From positions 33,472-97,471 of the forward strand of contig JAUCBJ010003138.1 in assembly GCA_032718475.1 (NCBI GenBank): 64,000 nt of DNA. The letters run 5' to 3'. The notes beneath the pieces are model-generated. The model made no database searches. It had not been told where the DNA came from and saw only the letters and a list, made by a program, of their open reading frames with translations. Position numbers and translations under genes: made by a program. The stretch is from Nemertoderma westbladi. Lineage: Eukaryota; Xenacoelomorpha; Nemertodermatida; Nemertodermatidae. Of this stretch, positions 21,893 to 33,400 are shown piece after piece (positions within the stretch are counted from its first letter, which is position 1; each line of letters starts with the position of its first letter).

Positions 21893-22439
21893 CGGTATTT
21901 GTACAACATTTTATAGCCCGGTACTAATAGGGTTAAGTTTAGCTTTCCCTGAATCTTGCATATCACGGGAACCGGTAATCGGGGAGGCCAACGAGGAAAG
22001 TGGTGTGGAGGGTTTGCGCGCTGACCTCTCAGTGAGGGGTTACTGGCAGCCACAGAGGCGGGCATTGTTCGATGTGCGGGTCGTTTACCCTGATGCCCCC
22101 TCATATGTGGCACGTCCTGTAGCCTCTTTCCTACTAGACGCGGAAACTCAGAAGAAAAACAAGTACCATGATGCATGTGCTCTCCGACCATCAGATTTTA
22201 CCCCGCTGGTTGCTACAGTAGACGGTGTATTCGCTCCTGAGTACTCAATGACGGTGAGGAGGCTATCAGAGAGACTGGCTACTAAATGGGCGAAGCCATA
22301 TAGCTGTATCATAGGGTGGGTGAGGGCGCGGCTTTCGTTTGGTATCCTAAGGGCGACTTGTGCCTGCTTCAGGGCATCACGCACCAAGTGGAGGTGTGTG
22401 GGAGTTGAGGATGGCGCTGAGATTCCATTGGGTATCTAA
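21893..22439 (+). pseudogene. Transposon ORF fragment with nuclease-like RADL...FDVRV segment
   Basis: An open frame ending at 22439 contains LRADLSVRGYWQPQ, ALFDVRVVYPDAPSY, QKKNKYHDAC, FTPLVATVDGVF and a C-terminal WVRARLSFGILRAT segment. This matches from memory a protein found in many repeated copies in invertebrate genomes, whose D...DV(R/K)V spacing resembles restriction-endonuclease-like folds. The N-terminal part is missing. A second, differently truncated copy is at 30481-30821. The parent element and the activity are not established. Confidence 0.6.
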
Positions 22440-22728
22440 GGAGACCCCGATGAGTGCTGACGAGACAGCATAGTAACTGTAGAGAACGACTTATCCCATG
22501 TAACACAACATACACTAACTTATTTGAGGTGATATACCGTCTGAATTGCTTTTCAAGCAAGCAAGTATTAATAAATAATAGTTAATATTATGTACTAATA
22601 ATATAAAATGTTCCAAATCAAAAGGATACGCCTCAACTTGGGAAGTTTGAAAATTATATAATATTTCGCTTTTAATATTTACAAAAAGGGAAAATTCAAT
22701 TTTATGCCCAATCACCGAGAACCTAAAT
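22440..22728. other. AT-rich stretch, nothing recognised
   Basis: No coding or repeat signal beyond low complexity. Confidence 0.5.
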
Positions 22729-23221
22729 TTTATACATGAATATTTTTAAATGTATCTTTATTAAGTGTTTTATAGCGCTTATTTCTGTCTTATCGCATCT
22801 TCTTTGCCGAATCGCGACTGTTGCCGAAACACAACTTTTTAGCCGAATAGCACCTTTTTGTCGAATCGCGACTTTTTTCCGAAACGCACTTTTTTTGCCG
22901 AAACGCAACTTTCTTTGCCGAAATGCGACTGTTGCCGAAACGCGACGACACTTTTCAATATGAAATTAGCGCTTTATAATGGTAGCGATGGGTATTTGAT
23001 TCTGAGAGAGCCGTAGATGCATCATAAATGTGCACATCGTTCTATACATGCTTTCTTCATTTGTGCCTCATACTGCCCCATGTAGGGAGGAGCCTTTGTA
23101 TAACAGGCGCGCTTAGTAACTCAAGCCGGAAGGGAAACCTACAGTATACCATTGCGTGTAAGCGAGTTAACACATGTGTTTGATGTAAAAATAATTTGAT
23201 ATAATCGTAATACATTCCTAT
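22729..23221. repeat. Dispersed repeat family A, copy 2
   Basis: Aligns with 700-1228: TTTTATACATGAA start, GCCGAAACG array (about 22805-22950), then a ~275-bp tail nearly identical to 950-1228. It also carries TTAAGTGTTTTATAGCGCTTATTTC, missing in copy 1 but present in the third copy near 45020. Confidence 0.8.
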
Positions 23222-23547
23222 CAGCCATTGAAACCAGCGTCTCTTATACTGTAGCTGGTTTTACTTTGTTCGTGGCTCCATATATCTGAAAATACGAGAT
23301 AATTTTATATAATTGCAACGCATTGCATCATACGTCAAGCACAGTTACAAGTTGACTATCCATTGTACGACTGCACATTTAAACGTGGTCTAATCTTATT
23401 GGATAACGTGTTCAAGGATTAACAAACCCACGTAGCATTTTGACGAGGCCGCATTCCATTGGAGCAACTACTGTAGTAAGTTTCCGAAGGTATGACGTCA
23501 AATAATGTTTTTTCATGAATTATGCTACCCCACCTTGGTTTGGGCTC
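23222..23547. other. Non-coding stretch, nothing recognised
   Basis: No open frame or repeat that I can support. Confidence 0.5.
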
Positions 23548-23650
23548 TACAGTAACTGCAGAGGATACCAAATCTCTGGATGGCACATTCACAAGAATGC
23601 TATGATGCCGTGTTCATTTTGTCAAGTACAATGAATACATTTATAGGAAG
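23548..23650 (+). pseudogene. RTE-like LINE fragment (left piece)
   Basis: The sequence corresponds to the segment TKSLDGTFTRML of the LINE inserted in BEL-2 (complement of about 50160-50265), with several differences. A further ~50-bp piece in the opposite orientation follows at about 23690-23742. Confidence 0.65.
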
Positions 23651-23747
23651 GGATCTAGCGGTCGTGTTGCACTTAACTACTGAACCTTCCCTGCAAAGCG
23701 GAGACGGCTCCGCCCGCTCAAGGTTAAAGCTTGGGGAACGACCTAAC

Positions 23748-24560
23748 ACAGTCGAACACACCCCAACACACTCCAAAAACTGCCGAACACAATTGAACAC
23801 AGTCGAAAATATAAAGAGCACAAAAAAATAACACCAGCTACCAACTTTTAGATATAATTAGCCACGCGTTGCCTTTCTATCAGTAAATTCCCGAAATTAT
23901 TGAATAAAATCGTCGCGAAATTAAATATTCATTTCGTTTATTTCTTATAGCCTAAGCCTACAACTAATTTAACCGAGTAGTAGGCCTAAGTTAAGTGTGG
24001 TTAACACCTGGCCAGAGATCACTACCGTACCGGTGCGCGGTGCGGTACCTGCCAGGGTAGGTACCTACCCGGAACCCAGCTCTTTATATTCCAGTTCAGC
24101 AGTAGGCCTGGTACATATGTTGTACCGATACCGTACGTCATGTACTGTACGTACGGTAAGCGGTTGTAGGCCTAACTTCCTCCCTTCAGTCCTAGTCCAA
24201 GCTATTCCAGCAGGCCTACACAGCCAAACATGCCTATTAGCTAACCCGCTATAACTATATATGTGACAGGTACCCGGTAGCGTATGCTTCCCTACATAGT
24301 TTGTTGTACAGCACAGCAGTACACAACAAATAAAGTTAATACCTGATACCATCAGCTGATCTGATAAGAAATTAATATTTAATTTCGCGACAATTTTATT
24401 AAATAATAACGGGGATTTACTTATAGAATAGCAACGCGTCGGCTAATTTTATCTAAAAGTTGATACCCGATGTTTTTTTTGTGCTCTTTCTATTTTCGAC
24501 TGTGTTCGGCAGTTTTTGGAGTGTGTTTGGGTGTGTTCTACTGTGTTGGGTCGTGTTGCT
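23748..24560. repeat. Inverted-repeat element with ~190-bp arms inside LINE fragments
   Basis: The left arm (about 23748-23935) is the reverse complement of the right arm (about 24378-24560) with few mismatches and a 13-bp indel. Both contain ACACACTCCAAAAACTGCCG and a TCGCGAAATTAAATATT end. The ~440-bp centre holds GGTACC-type short palindromes and no gene. LINE-derived sequence abuts both outer ends in opposite orientations, so this may be a foldback element or an inverted duplication that captured LINE ends. Confidence 0.7.
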
Positions 24561-24584
24561 CTTTAAGTACCTTCCGCTTTCCAG

Positions 24585-24845
24585 GACATTGCTTTCGCCG
24601 CCGTGAGGACCAGCCAGTGCATAACCTTGTACTTTGGCAGCCTCATGGGGTGAATAAGCATGGTGGACAGCCCATGACATTCTTGAGACGCATTTTAAAG
24701 GACACTGGTCTTGAAGATGCGGATGATCTAGCAAATGTCATGGGTGGAAGGGAGTTGTGGCGGCGCAATTTTGTCGACAAGCCGGCACAGCATTCTCAAT
24801 ATATACAGTACAATACGGCTGCAATGCAGCATGCCGATAGTGGTA
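24585..24845 (+). pseudogene. RTE-like LINE 3'-end fragment (right piece)
   Basis: Encodes GHCFRRREDQPVHNLVLWQP and the following ~60 residues to KPAQHS, nearly identical to the C-terminus of the LINE ORF at 49875-51627. Lacks everything upstream. Confidence 0.85.
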
Positions 24846-25613
24846 AGTACAGTAGTATAAAGACATTAAATTTCTACTTGGAAAACCCATATATAAACAT
24901 AATAACAATCAGCGTAAGTTGCGAAGAACTTAAAAACAAAAAAATTTAATCAGAATCGACAATTTACATTTAAAATATTATATATGATTAAACGAGTTAT
25001 AAGGCATAACAATTATTACTAAATTATAAACAATTAGGTACACAAGAGTCTTGTATGATTGTATGGTTGATTATATTTTAGACAATAAGCACAAATTATC
25101 TTATGCATAAAATCATAACATAAAGAGTAGTAATTCCCATAATATTGCAATAACAACCAAAAAGTACAACTATTAAGCACTAATAATAATAAATATATAA
25201 GTAATAATAGTAATAGTAATAATATAAATAATAATAAATAATTTTATAAAATTAGGCACTGTAGGCAGCGGCTTATTTTGGCTATATCTTCGTGATTTTT
25301 GATCGTAGAGAGCTGGTTTTGGGCTCATTCTGTTCGGAAAATAACAATTTAATTCAAATCCACTTCCAATTTTCTAATCTTATTATTTTTTCTCATTCAA
25401 AAACGTTGTGAATAAAATACATCTTTTTCAAAATTATATTTCAACATTCGAGATTTTGCACTCTAATAGAGCAAAACATGCATGCTGGTTTAGAGCTTTA
25501 GAGCTTTTTATTTAGGGGCATTTTCTATAATTACATCTCAAATGCATCCAAATCTTTGTTTGTGGATGCATTTTAAATACTTATGGTCTAAAACTTTGGG
25601 TATGTAAAATAAT

Positions 25614-25718
25614 TAGACAATAGGCAAATGTGTAACAATAGGCAAATGTGTAACAATAGGCAAATGTGTAACAATTGGCAAATGTGTAACAATAGGCAAA
25701 TGTGTAACAATAGGCAAA
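25614..25718. repeat. 18-bp tandem repeat, ~6 copies
   Basis: AATAGGCAAATGTGTAAC repeated almost perfectly; one unit has TTGG for TAGG. Confidence 0.9.
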
Positions 25719-26636
25719 GATTTTAAGGCATTCACATAACTATAGAAAATATATCAATATTATGTGAAAAGTATGCTAGAATTTGTAGCATTGGGTATTA
25801 CTATTTAGGTATGTAGGAAACTATTAAGATAAGTAAAGCAAAAAGAAACACAATCCAAAAATTAGCTTGTAGATTCCACAGCAAATACAACTACTGTAAC
25901 TATCAACGGTTCCTGGTGTAAAAATTTATTTAGTATAAAAAATAATTATTATTTAGATATTTGAAGCATAATAATAATAAATATTAATTTAAATTAAATT
26001 AAATATTGTTTATACAGAAACCAGGAGGAAGTATAAATTGTGTTCCAGCGAGCAGTTATACAGTATGATATGTGTAATAAAATAAAACACATACTGTAAT
26101 ATGACAAATTGAAATTAATTTATTAAATATTTATTTTACAAAAAGAAAGAAACATTTTATTGTCCGACATTTTACTGTAATTCAGAATTTTGAGGAATAG
26201 TAAGAGCCTATTTTTTCGAGGCCGAGAAAAAATGCATGAATTGTTTTTGATAAAATTTTTTTAAACCAAAATAAATTTAATACTAAAACCCTAAGCCTAC
26301 AGTACATCATTTAAATCAACTATAATTTCGTTCATTTACCAATAGCCTTGCCGGAATATTGTAAAAACCTCAGCAATTCCATAAAACTGTAATCGTTATT
26401 CTAATATACTACTGTTTGTGAGAGGTAGGCCTATGTCTTAAATGTTGTTCTTGATATGATATAAAGAAATATTATTGTGGTACGGCTATAGTATACCGGG
26501 GTATCGACTGTACATTGTTATTGGCACCAAAATAAATGTAAATTATTTAAATTAATAAAGCGCGTTTTATCAAACATTACAAATTTTGCACTGTTATATT
26601 TTCCGAGAAAAAAAATACGTAAAACGATGGCAAGTT

Positions 26637-26690
26637 AGGGGGGGGGGGGGGGGGGGGTGGGGTAGCACCACCCCCCCCCCCCCCCCCCCC
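26637..26690. repeat. Poly(G)/poly(C) inverted repeat
   Basis: A ~20-base G run, TGGGGTAGCACCA, then a ~20-base C run, able to fold back on itself. A further C-rich run is at 26773-26792. Another G tract followed by similar downstream sequence (TATTTTGGAAA) occurs near 29251. Confidence 0.8.
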
Positions 26691-27113
26691 TATTTTGGAA
26701 ATTATCAAAAAAACATCATCTACCGTCAAACTATCATGTACCGTCAAATCAAAATGTGAGGTTCCACTACACTCCCCCCCCCCCCCCTCCCCCGAGAAAT
26801 CCATAGGTACAAGTTGGGAACGTTGATGCTCAAAACGTTTAAATTATATTACTTAAAGAATTCTAAGAGCTTAATAAATAATCTAAGTTATTTATAGCGA
26901 AACTCTGAAACACAGTTTATGCAAAAAATTATAAATTAAAAGATTATACACATTAAATTGACGTCACTATTATTTATAACAAGACATTTTACATTCAATT
27001 TATAATAACAATAATAAATATCATATGGCAACAATTGAATAATAATTTAATATAAAAATAATTTATTTAATTTAAATCTATTGATATTCAATAAAATTGC
27101 GGAACGAAGTTGG

Positions 27114-27211
27114 TGAAGTAAGTAAATCACTTTGCTGCGAAGTAAGTAAATCACTTTGCTGCGAAGTAAGTAAATCACTTTGCTGCGAAGTAAGTAAATC
27201 ACTTTGCTGCG
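27114..27211. repeat. 24-bp tandem repeat, 4 copies
   Basis: Unit GAAGTAAGTAAATCACTTTGCTGC repeated four times with the first copy partly degenerate. It lies ~150 bp beyond the SLC10-like stop codon. Confidence 0.85.
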
Positions 27212-27360
27212 CCACTAAAATAAAAGAAGTAGAGAAGTAAATATACTATAATATAATAAATAAACGCGAAATTTAATTCAAAGTCAGATTACGTATAATA
27301 GAAGGTTACTTAGGCCTACTTTAATTAAAAAAAATTATTCACAGCATATAAGACACTATT

Positions 27361-27493
27361 TTATATTATATTTATATCTTTAGTTAAAACGCAAGTAGAT
27401 GAGTTCGGTACATCATCAACCTCATACGTCACAAACAAATCTGGACTCACATTATTGTCTAAACCATCCTTGTGATCTTCCTTGCAGCAATTC
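27361..27493 (-). CDS. SLC10-like exon 9 (C-terminal tail, stop)
   Basis: Acceptor TATTTTTTAAG; completes an Arg codon, then 43 codons of acidic tail to TAA at 27361-27363. Phase agreement with exon 8 supports it. No canonical AATAAA follows closely; ATTAAA occurs downstream on the minus strand near 27320. Confidence 0.8.
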
Positions 27494-30400
27494 CTTAAAA
27501 AATAAATAATATATATGGTTTAGTTGGAGATGGAAATCGTTCTATATTATTAGATTACAGTACAAGAGAGAGGCAATCAGATGCACGTAAATCCGCCAGA
27601 TGTGCCATTGTGTAGAGGTACAATTAGTGGACCTATTCATTAGTCCGCTAGCGGCCGATGAAGGAACTATAACTCTTGTGTATAATTTCTAAACTTTTGA
27701 TAGACTACATGTGTAGCAAATTTGGTTCCATTTCATGAAAAATTGAACGACCTATTAGCGTTAAACCATTTCCAACATAGACGACAACACGACGACATAC
27801 GGATCCACTAATTATACCCCCACGCTGAGGTTCACCTGTACTTCCGTGGCTCGCCCCATAACGCAACAAACCTGCAACTAATCTTATCCCGCTGACCTTC
27901 CAGCTCTAACACTTCATCTTCATTAATACCGCATTCATCTTTCATTTCTTCTCTGTTGCGAATTATAACTTCTCTATAACGAGAACTACATCGCTTCGCA
28001 CTCAAGTGGAGAATCACCAAAGGCCATACAATAACTAAAATATTAATTAACTAATTAATTTTATAGTTGTAAACATGTCGTGTTAACGACATAATTATAA
28101 TGTTGACTTATAGTGAATTTCAATTTGTATAAGAAAGTTACTGTAAAAATTTATAAAGTTTCACCAAACTAAGCTTCCGCATTATCTAAATTCACTTACA
28201 GTTCTGCATTATAGTAAACGTGACCGGAAGTACAACACCTAAATCGGCATCGGGTTGCTCGAAATTCAACCGAACCATAACGGCAACTAATCCAGCGTTC
28301 TGTAAACCAATCTCCAGGGCAACCGTCTTCACTGCCGAGTACCGTTGTCTGTTAAAAATACACAACTATAGATAGACACAGATTGTTATTTATTGTACTC
28401 CTGGTAAAAGGACGCCTTGTTAAACCGTGGACATTCTTCTTAAAAGATGGAAACTGATTCCGAAGGCAAAGATATAACAACTAAATTAAAAGTGAGTGAA
28501 TCCTGGATGATGGGACACACAACTTGGTAACTTTTTCCAAATGTCCATTTAGTTCCCCGTGGATTTTGAAAAAAATAATGAGGAAATGTGTCCGAATGAA
28601 TTAAAGAAGAAAGATTAAAATTATGTTAACGACTTATTAACCTCATTAACCTCAAATCTTGGGATAGGGGTAGCGCCCACCCCTACCCTCGGGTAGCAGC
28701 TATTGAAAGAGGAGCCTTCAGGTAGCCTCCGGCTTCGGCCGACTGTTTGCTTGCTTGCTTATTAACCTCATAATGTACTACAAAGATACAAAGAATGTAA
28801 AAAGAACACGGATATATATTAGGGGCGGGTGATTCAACGTACCTCAAGGCTGTTGTAGATACAGCGCCCAAAGTCATACCAGAAATGGGAAGCAGAATAA
28901 CAACGCCCATCATTTTTAAATCCATTAAGTAAAATATATACAGACCATTCCAGACGGCAATCGCAATAAATATAGTAAGTACCTAAAGAACGAATATTAG
29001 GTTACAGAAAGCAATAAAATAAACTTGTGAACATCTAATCGGCGGAAATAAATTACTAATATCGCCAGAAGAATAATCCCTGGTACTAATTTAGCTACCA
29101 GGGATTATACCAAGGATACAAGGCAGAGATGCGCCCTGGGTAGTACCGATAAAGTATTCGGGACGAAACGAAAACTGCCCAGCCCCATGCGAAGATCGAA
29201 TCCACGACCTCCGGATGGATGTGCATTTAAGGCAACGGATTTAATGGGTGGAGGGGGGGGGGGGGGAGGGGGGATCGCACCTCCCTATTTTGGAAAATCT
29301 AAAAAACTATATTTTATCCTATCATTAACCGAATTTTAAGCAGATTTCAAATCTTTAAGCAGTTTTTCTCATATCTTTTACCAAACTCAAGTTAATTGCC
29401 AATACGTAGTAAGAGCTAGTCTGACTTTTGACAAGCCTTCGAGCTTTAGGTGTTGTCACAAATCCCACCTATCCCTCTCAGAATGACGTTTTTTCATGAA
29501 AAAGTTATTATCCGCTAATTTTAACTGAAATGAGATGATATTTGGTACACTTGGTACACTTGGTACACTTGTTCAGAATACAAATGCAATGGAACATTTT
29601 CATGTCAAAAAGGCCCAAATATAGCCCTTTTTACGGGCCTTTTTCTTCTAAAATGGCCTTATCCATTTTGGGGCAAATTTTCGCAGTATTTGGTAAGGCT
29701 ATTCTTAAACAACCCTGACGATGTTTAGTAACACACAAAATAATTTTCACTCTATTAGGGTCAAGATGGAACTGAATAAAAGATTTACATTATAAAACTT
29801 ATTTTAAACCACTACTTATGAATAATATTAGTAAAACAATGTACTTACCACAAGTAACACCACTTTTAAATATTTCGTAGATTTTTTAATATATTTCGGA
29901 AAACAATAGTATAAGAATACACCGAAACTACAAGGGATCACCAGATATAATAATGTTAAAGCCATGTCGCTGTAGGGTAATTTATCTATCGTGAAATATT
30001 GCCCATCCGAATTGGTTATCCAACGCGTGTATATAAAGATGTTGAGAGGCATCATTCCTAGACAAATATAATAATAATAATAATATTGATATTAATATAT
30101 ATTAATCTATGCACACCCAGTCAGTCGGGGAAAAACAGCAATACTATAAAATATATATTAAATTTGTAAAATAAAAACATATTTAATATGAGGTAGCTAG
30201 AGTTGATAAGGGAGGGGGGGGGGGGGGGGGGGGGCTCTGTGGGCAAGTAAGGTCGTGGTATATGTCGCTAGCAGAATTGAGACAGAATTTACAGATTCAT
30301 TCGGAGGTTAAAGCGTGGAAAGAGGTAGTAGAAGAATAGAGTTTGTGATGGAAGCCGTGAGATGTAAATCTGGTTATGTCCATTTTTCTGGTTACTGTTT

Positions 30401-33400
30401 TTCCAAGTAATTAACTTGAATGCCGGTCCTATTTATTAATAATTAGGACCGGCATTCATTTAATTAATAATTACATTTAAGGGACGGTTTGTCCCTCAGA
30501 TATGGCTTAGTCCCACCAAGTCTTCCAGCGAGGTGCGAAGGTTGTGGTGGCGAGTTCTCGACATCACATGCACTAAGCTGCAAGTCTGGGGGACTAGTGG
30601 TTAAGGTCGGACCATCGAACGTTGAGCGAGAGGTCACACTATCTCGCGGTCACCTGGGCGGCATGGGGATCGAGGTTGGCGGCGTCCGCGCCGATCTGGT
30701 TGCGCGCGGGGTCTCGGTTCCTCAAAGGGTGGCGTCGTTTGACATTGCGGTCGTAAATGCTGACGCCACCTCCTACGCCCATTCAAACCGCTCGACAGAC
30801 TCCATCCTAGAAGAGCGCTGACGAAATAAATAGCGCCACAATCACGCCATCTGTGAGGAACGGAGGATGGCTGGTACAACGGATGGGGTCGAGGATGGCT
30901 GGTACAACGGATGGGGTCGAGGATGTGAGGAACGGAGGATGGCTGGTACAACGGATAGAGTCTGGATGTGAGGAACGGAGGATGGCTGGTACAACGGATA
31001 GAGTCTGGATGTGAGGAACCGAGGATGGCTGGTACAGCGGATAGAGTCTGGATGTGAGGAACGGAGGATGGCTGGTACAACGGATGGGGTCGAGGATGGC
31101 TGGTACAACGGATGGGGTCGAGGATGTGAGGAACGGAGGATGGCTGGTACAACGGATGGGGTCTGGATGGCTGGTACAACGGATAGAGTCTGGATGTGAG
31201 GAACGGAGGATGGCTGGTACAACGGATAGAGTCTGGATGTGAGGAACGGAGGATGGCTGGTACAACGGATGGGGTCTGGATGTGAGGAACGGAGGATGGC
31301 TGGTACAACGGATGGGGTCTGGATGTGAGGAACGGAGGATGGCTGGTACAACGGATGGGGTCTGGATGTGAGGAACGGAGGATGGCTGGTACAACGGATG
31401 GGGTCTGGATGTGAGGAACAGAGGATGGCTGGTACTACGGATGGGGTCTGGATGTGAGGAACGGAGGATGGCTGGTACAACGGATGGGGTCGAGGATGGC
31501 TGGTACAACGGATGGGGTCTGGATGTGAGGAACGGAGGATGGCTGGTACAACGGATGGGGTCTGGATGTGAGGAACAGAGGATGGCTGGTACAACGGATG
31601 GGGTCTGGATGTGAGGAACGGAGGATGGCTGGTACAACGGATGGGGTCTGGATGTGAGGAACGGAGGATGGCTGGTACAACGGATGGGGTCTGGATGTGA
31701 GGAACAGAGGATGGCTGGTACAACGGATGGGGTCTGGATGTGAGGAACGGAGGATGGCTGGTACAACGGATGGGGTCGAGGATGGCTGGTACAACGGATA
31801 GAGTCTGGATGTGAGGAACGGAGGATGGCTGGTACAACGGATGGGGTCTGGATGTGAGGAACAGAGGATGGCTGGTACAACGGATGGGGTCTGGATGTGA
31901 GGAACAGAGGATGGCTGGTACAACGGATGGGCTCTGGATGTGAGGAACGGAGGATGGCTGGTACAACGGATGGGGTCGAGGATGGCTGGTACAACGGATA
32001 GAGTCTGGATGTGAGGAACGGAGGATGGCTGGTACAACGGATGGGGTCTGGATGTGAGGAACAGAGGATGGCTGGTACAACGGATGGGGTCTGGATGTGA
32101 GGAACAGAGGATGGCTGGTACAACGGATGGGGTCGAGGATGGCTGGTACAAAGGATAGAGTCTGGATGTGAGGAACGGAGGATGGCTGGTACAACGGATG
32201 GGGTCTGGATGTGAGGAACAGAGGATGGCTGGTACAACGGATGGGGTCTGGATGTGAGGAACAGAGGATGGCTGGTACAACGGATGGGGTCTGGATGTGA
32301 GGAACAGAGGATGGCTGGTACAACGGATGGGGTCTGGATGTGAGGAACGGAGGATGGCTGGTACAACGGATGGGGTCGAGGATGGCTGGTACAACGGATA
32401 GAGTCTGGATGTGAGGAACGGAGGATGGCTGGTACAACGGATGGGGTCTGGATGTGAGGAACAGAGGATGGCTGGTACAACGGATGGGGTCTGGATGTGA
32501 GGAACAGAGGATGGCTGGTACAACGGATGGGGTCTGGATGTGAGGAACAGAGGATGGCTGGTACAACGGATGGGGTCTGGATGTGAGGAACAGAGGATGG
32601 CTGGTACAACGGATGGGGTCTGGATGTGAGGAACAGAGGATGGCTGGTACAACGGATGGGGTCTGGATGTGAGGAACAGAGGATGGCTGGTACAACGGAT
32701 GGGGTCTGGATGTGAGGAACAGAGGATGGCTGGTACAACGGATGGGGTCTGGATGTGAGGAACGGAGGATGGCTGGTACAACGGATGGGGTCGAGGATGG
32801 CTGGTACAACGGATAGAGTCTGGATGTGAGGAACGGAGGATGGCTGGTACAACGGATGGGGTCTGGATGTGAGGAACAGAGGATGGCTGGTACAACGGAT
32901 GGGGTCTGGATGTGAGGAACAGAGGATGGCTGGTACAACGGATGGGGTCTGGATGTGAGGAACAGAGGATGGCTGGTACAACGGATGGGGTCTGGATGTG
33001 AGGAACAGAGGATGGCTGGTACAACGGATGGGGTCTGGATGTGAGGAACAGAGGATGGCTGGTACAACGGATGGGGTCTGGATGTGAGGAACAGAGGATG
33101 GCTGGTACAACGGATGGGGTCTGGATGTGAGGAACAGAGGATGGCTGGTACAACGGATGGGGTCTGGATGTGAGGAACAGAGGATGGCTGGTACAACGGA
33201 TGGGGTCTGGATGTGAGGAACAGAGGATGGCTGGTACAACGGATGGGGTCTGGATGTGAGGAACAGAGGATGGCTGGTACAACGGATGGGGTCTGGATGT
33301 GAGGAACAGAGGATGGCTGGTACAACGGATGGGGTCTGGATGTGAGGAACAGAGGATGGCTGGTACAACGGATGGGGTCGAGGATGGCTGGTACAACGGA

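Larger units (their letters stand above)
24846..27360. other. AT-rich intergenic DNA downstream of the SLC10-like gene
   Basis: No gene recognised. Contains an 18-bp minisatellite (25614-25718), a G-run/C-run hairpin (26637-26690) and a 24-bp repeat (27114-27211), listed separately. Confidence 0.55.
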
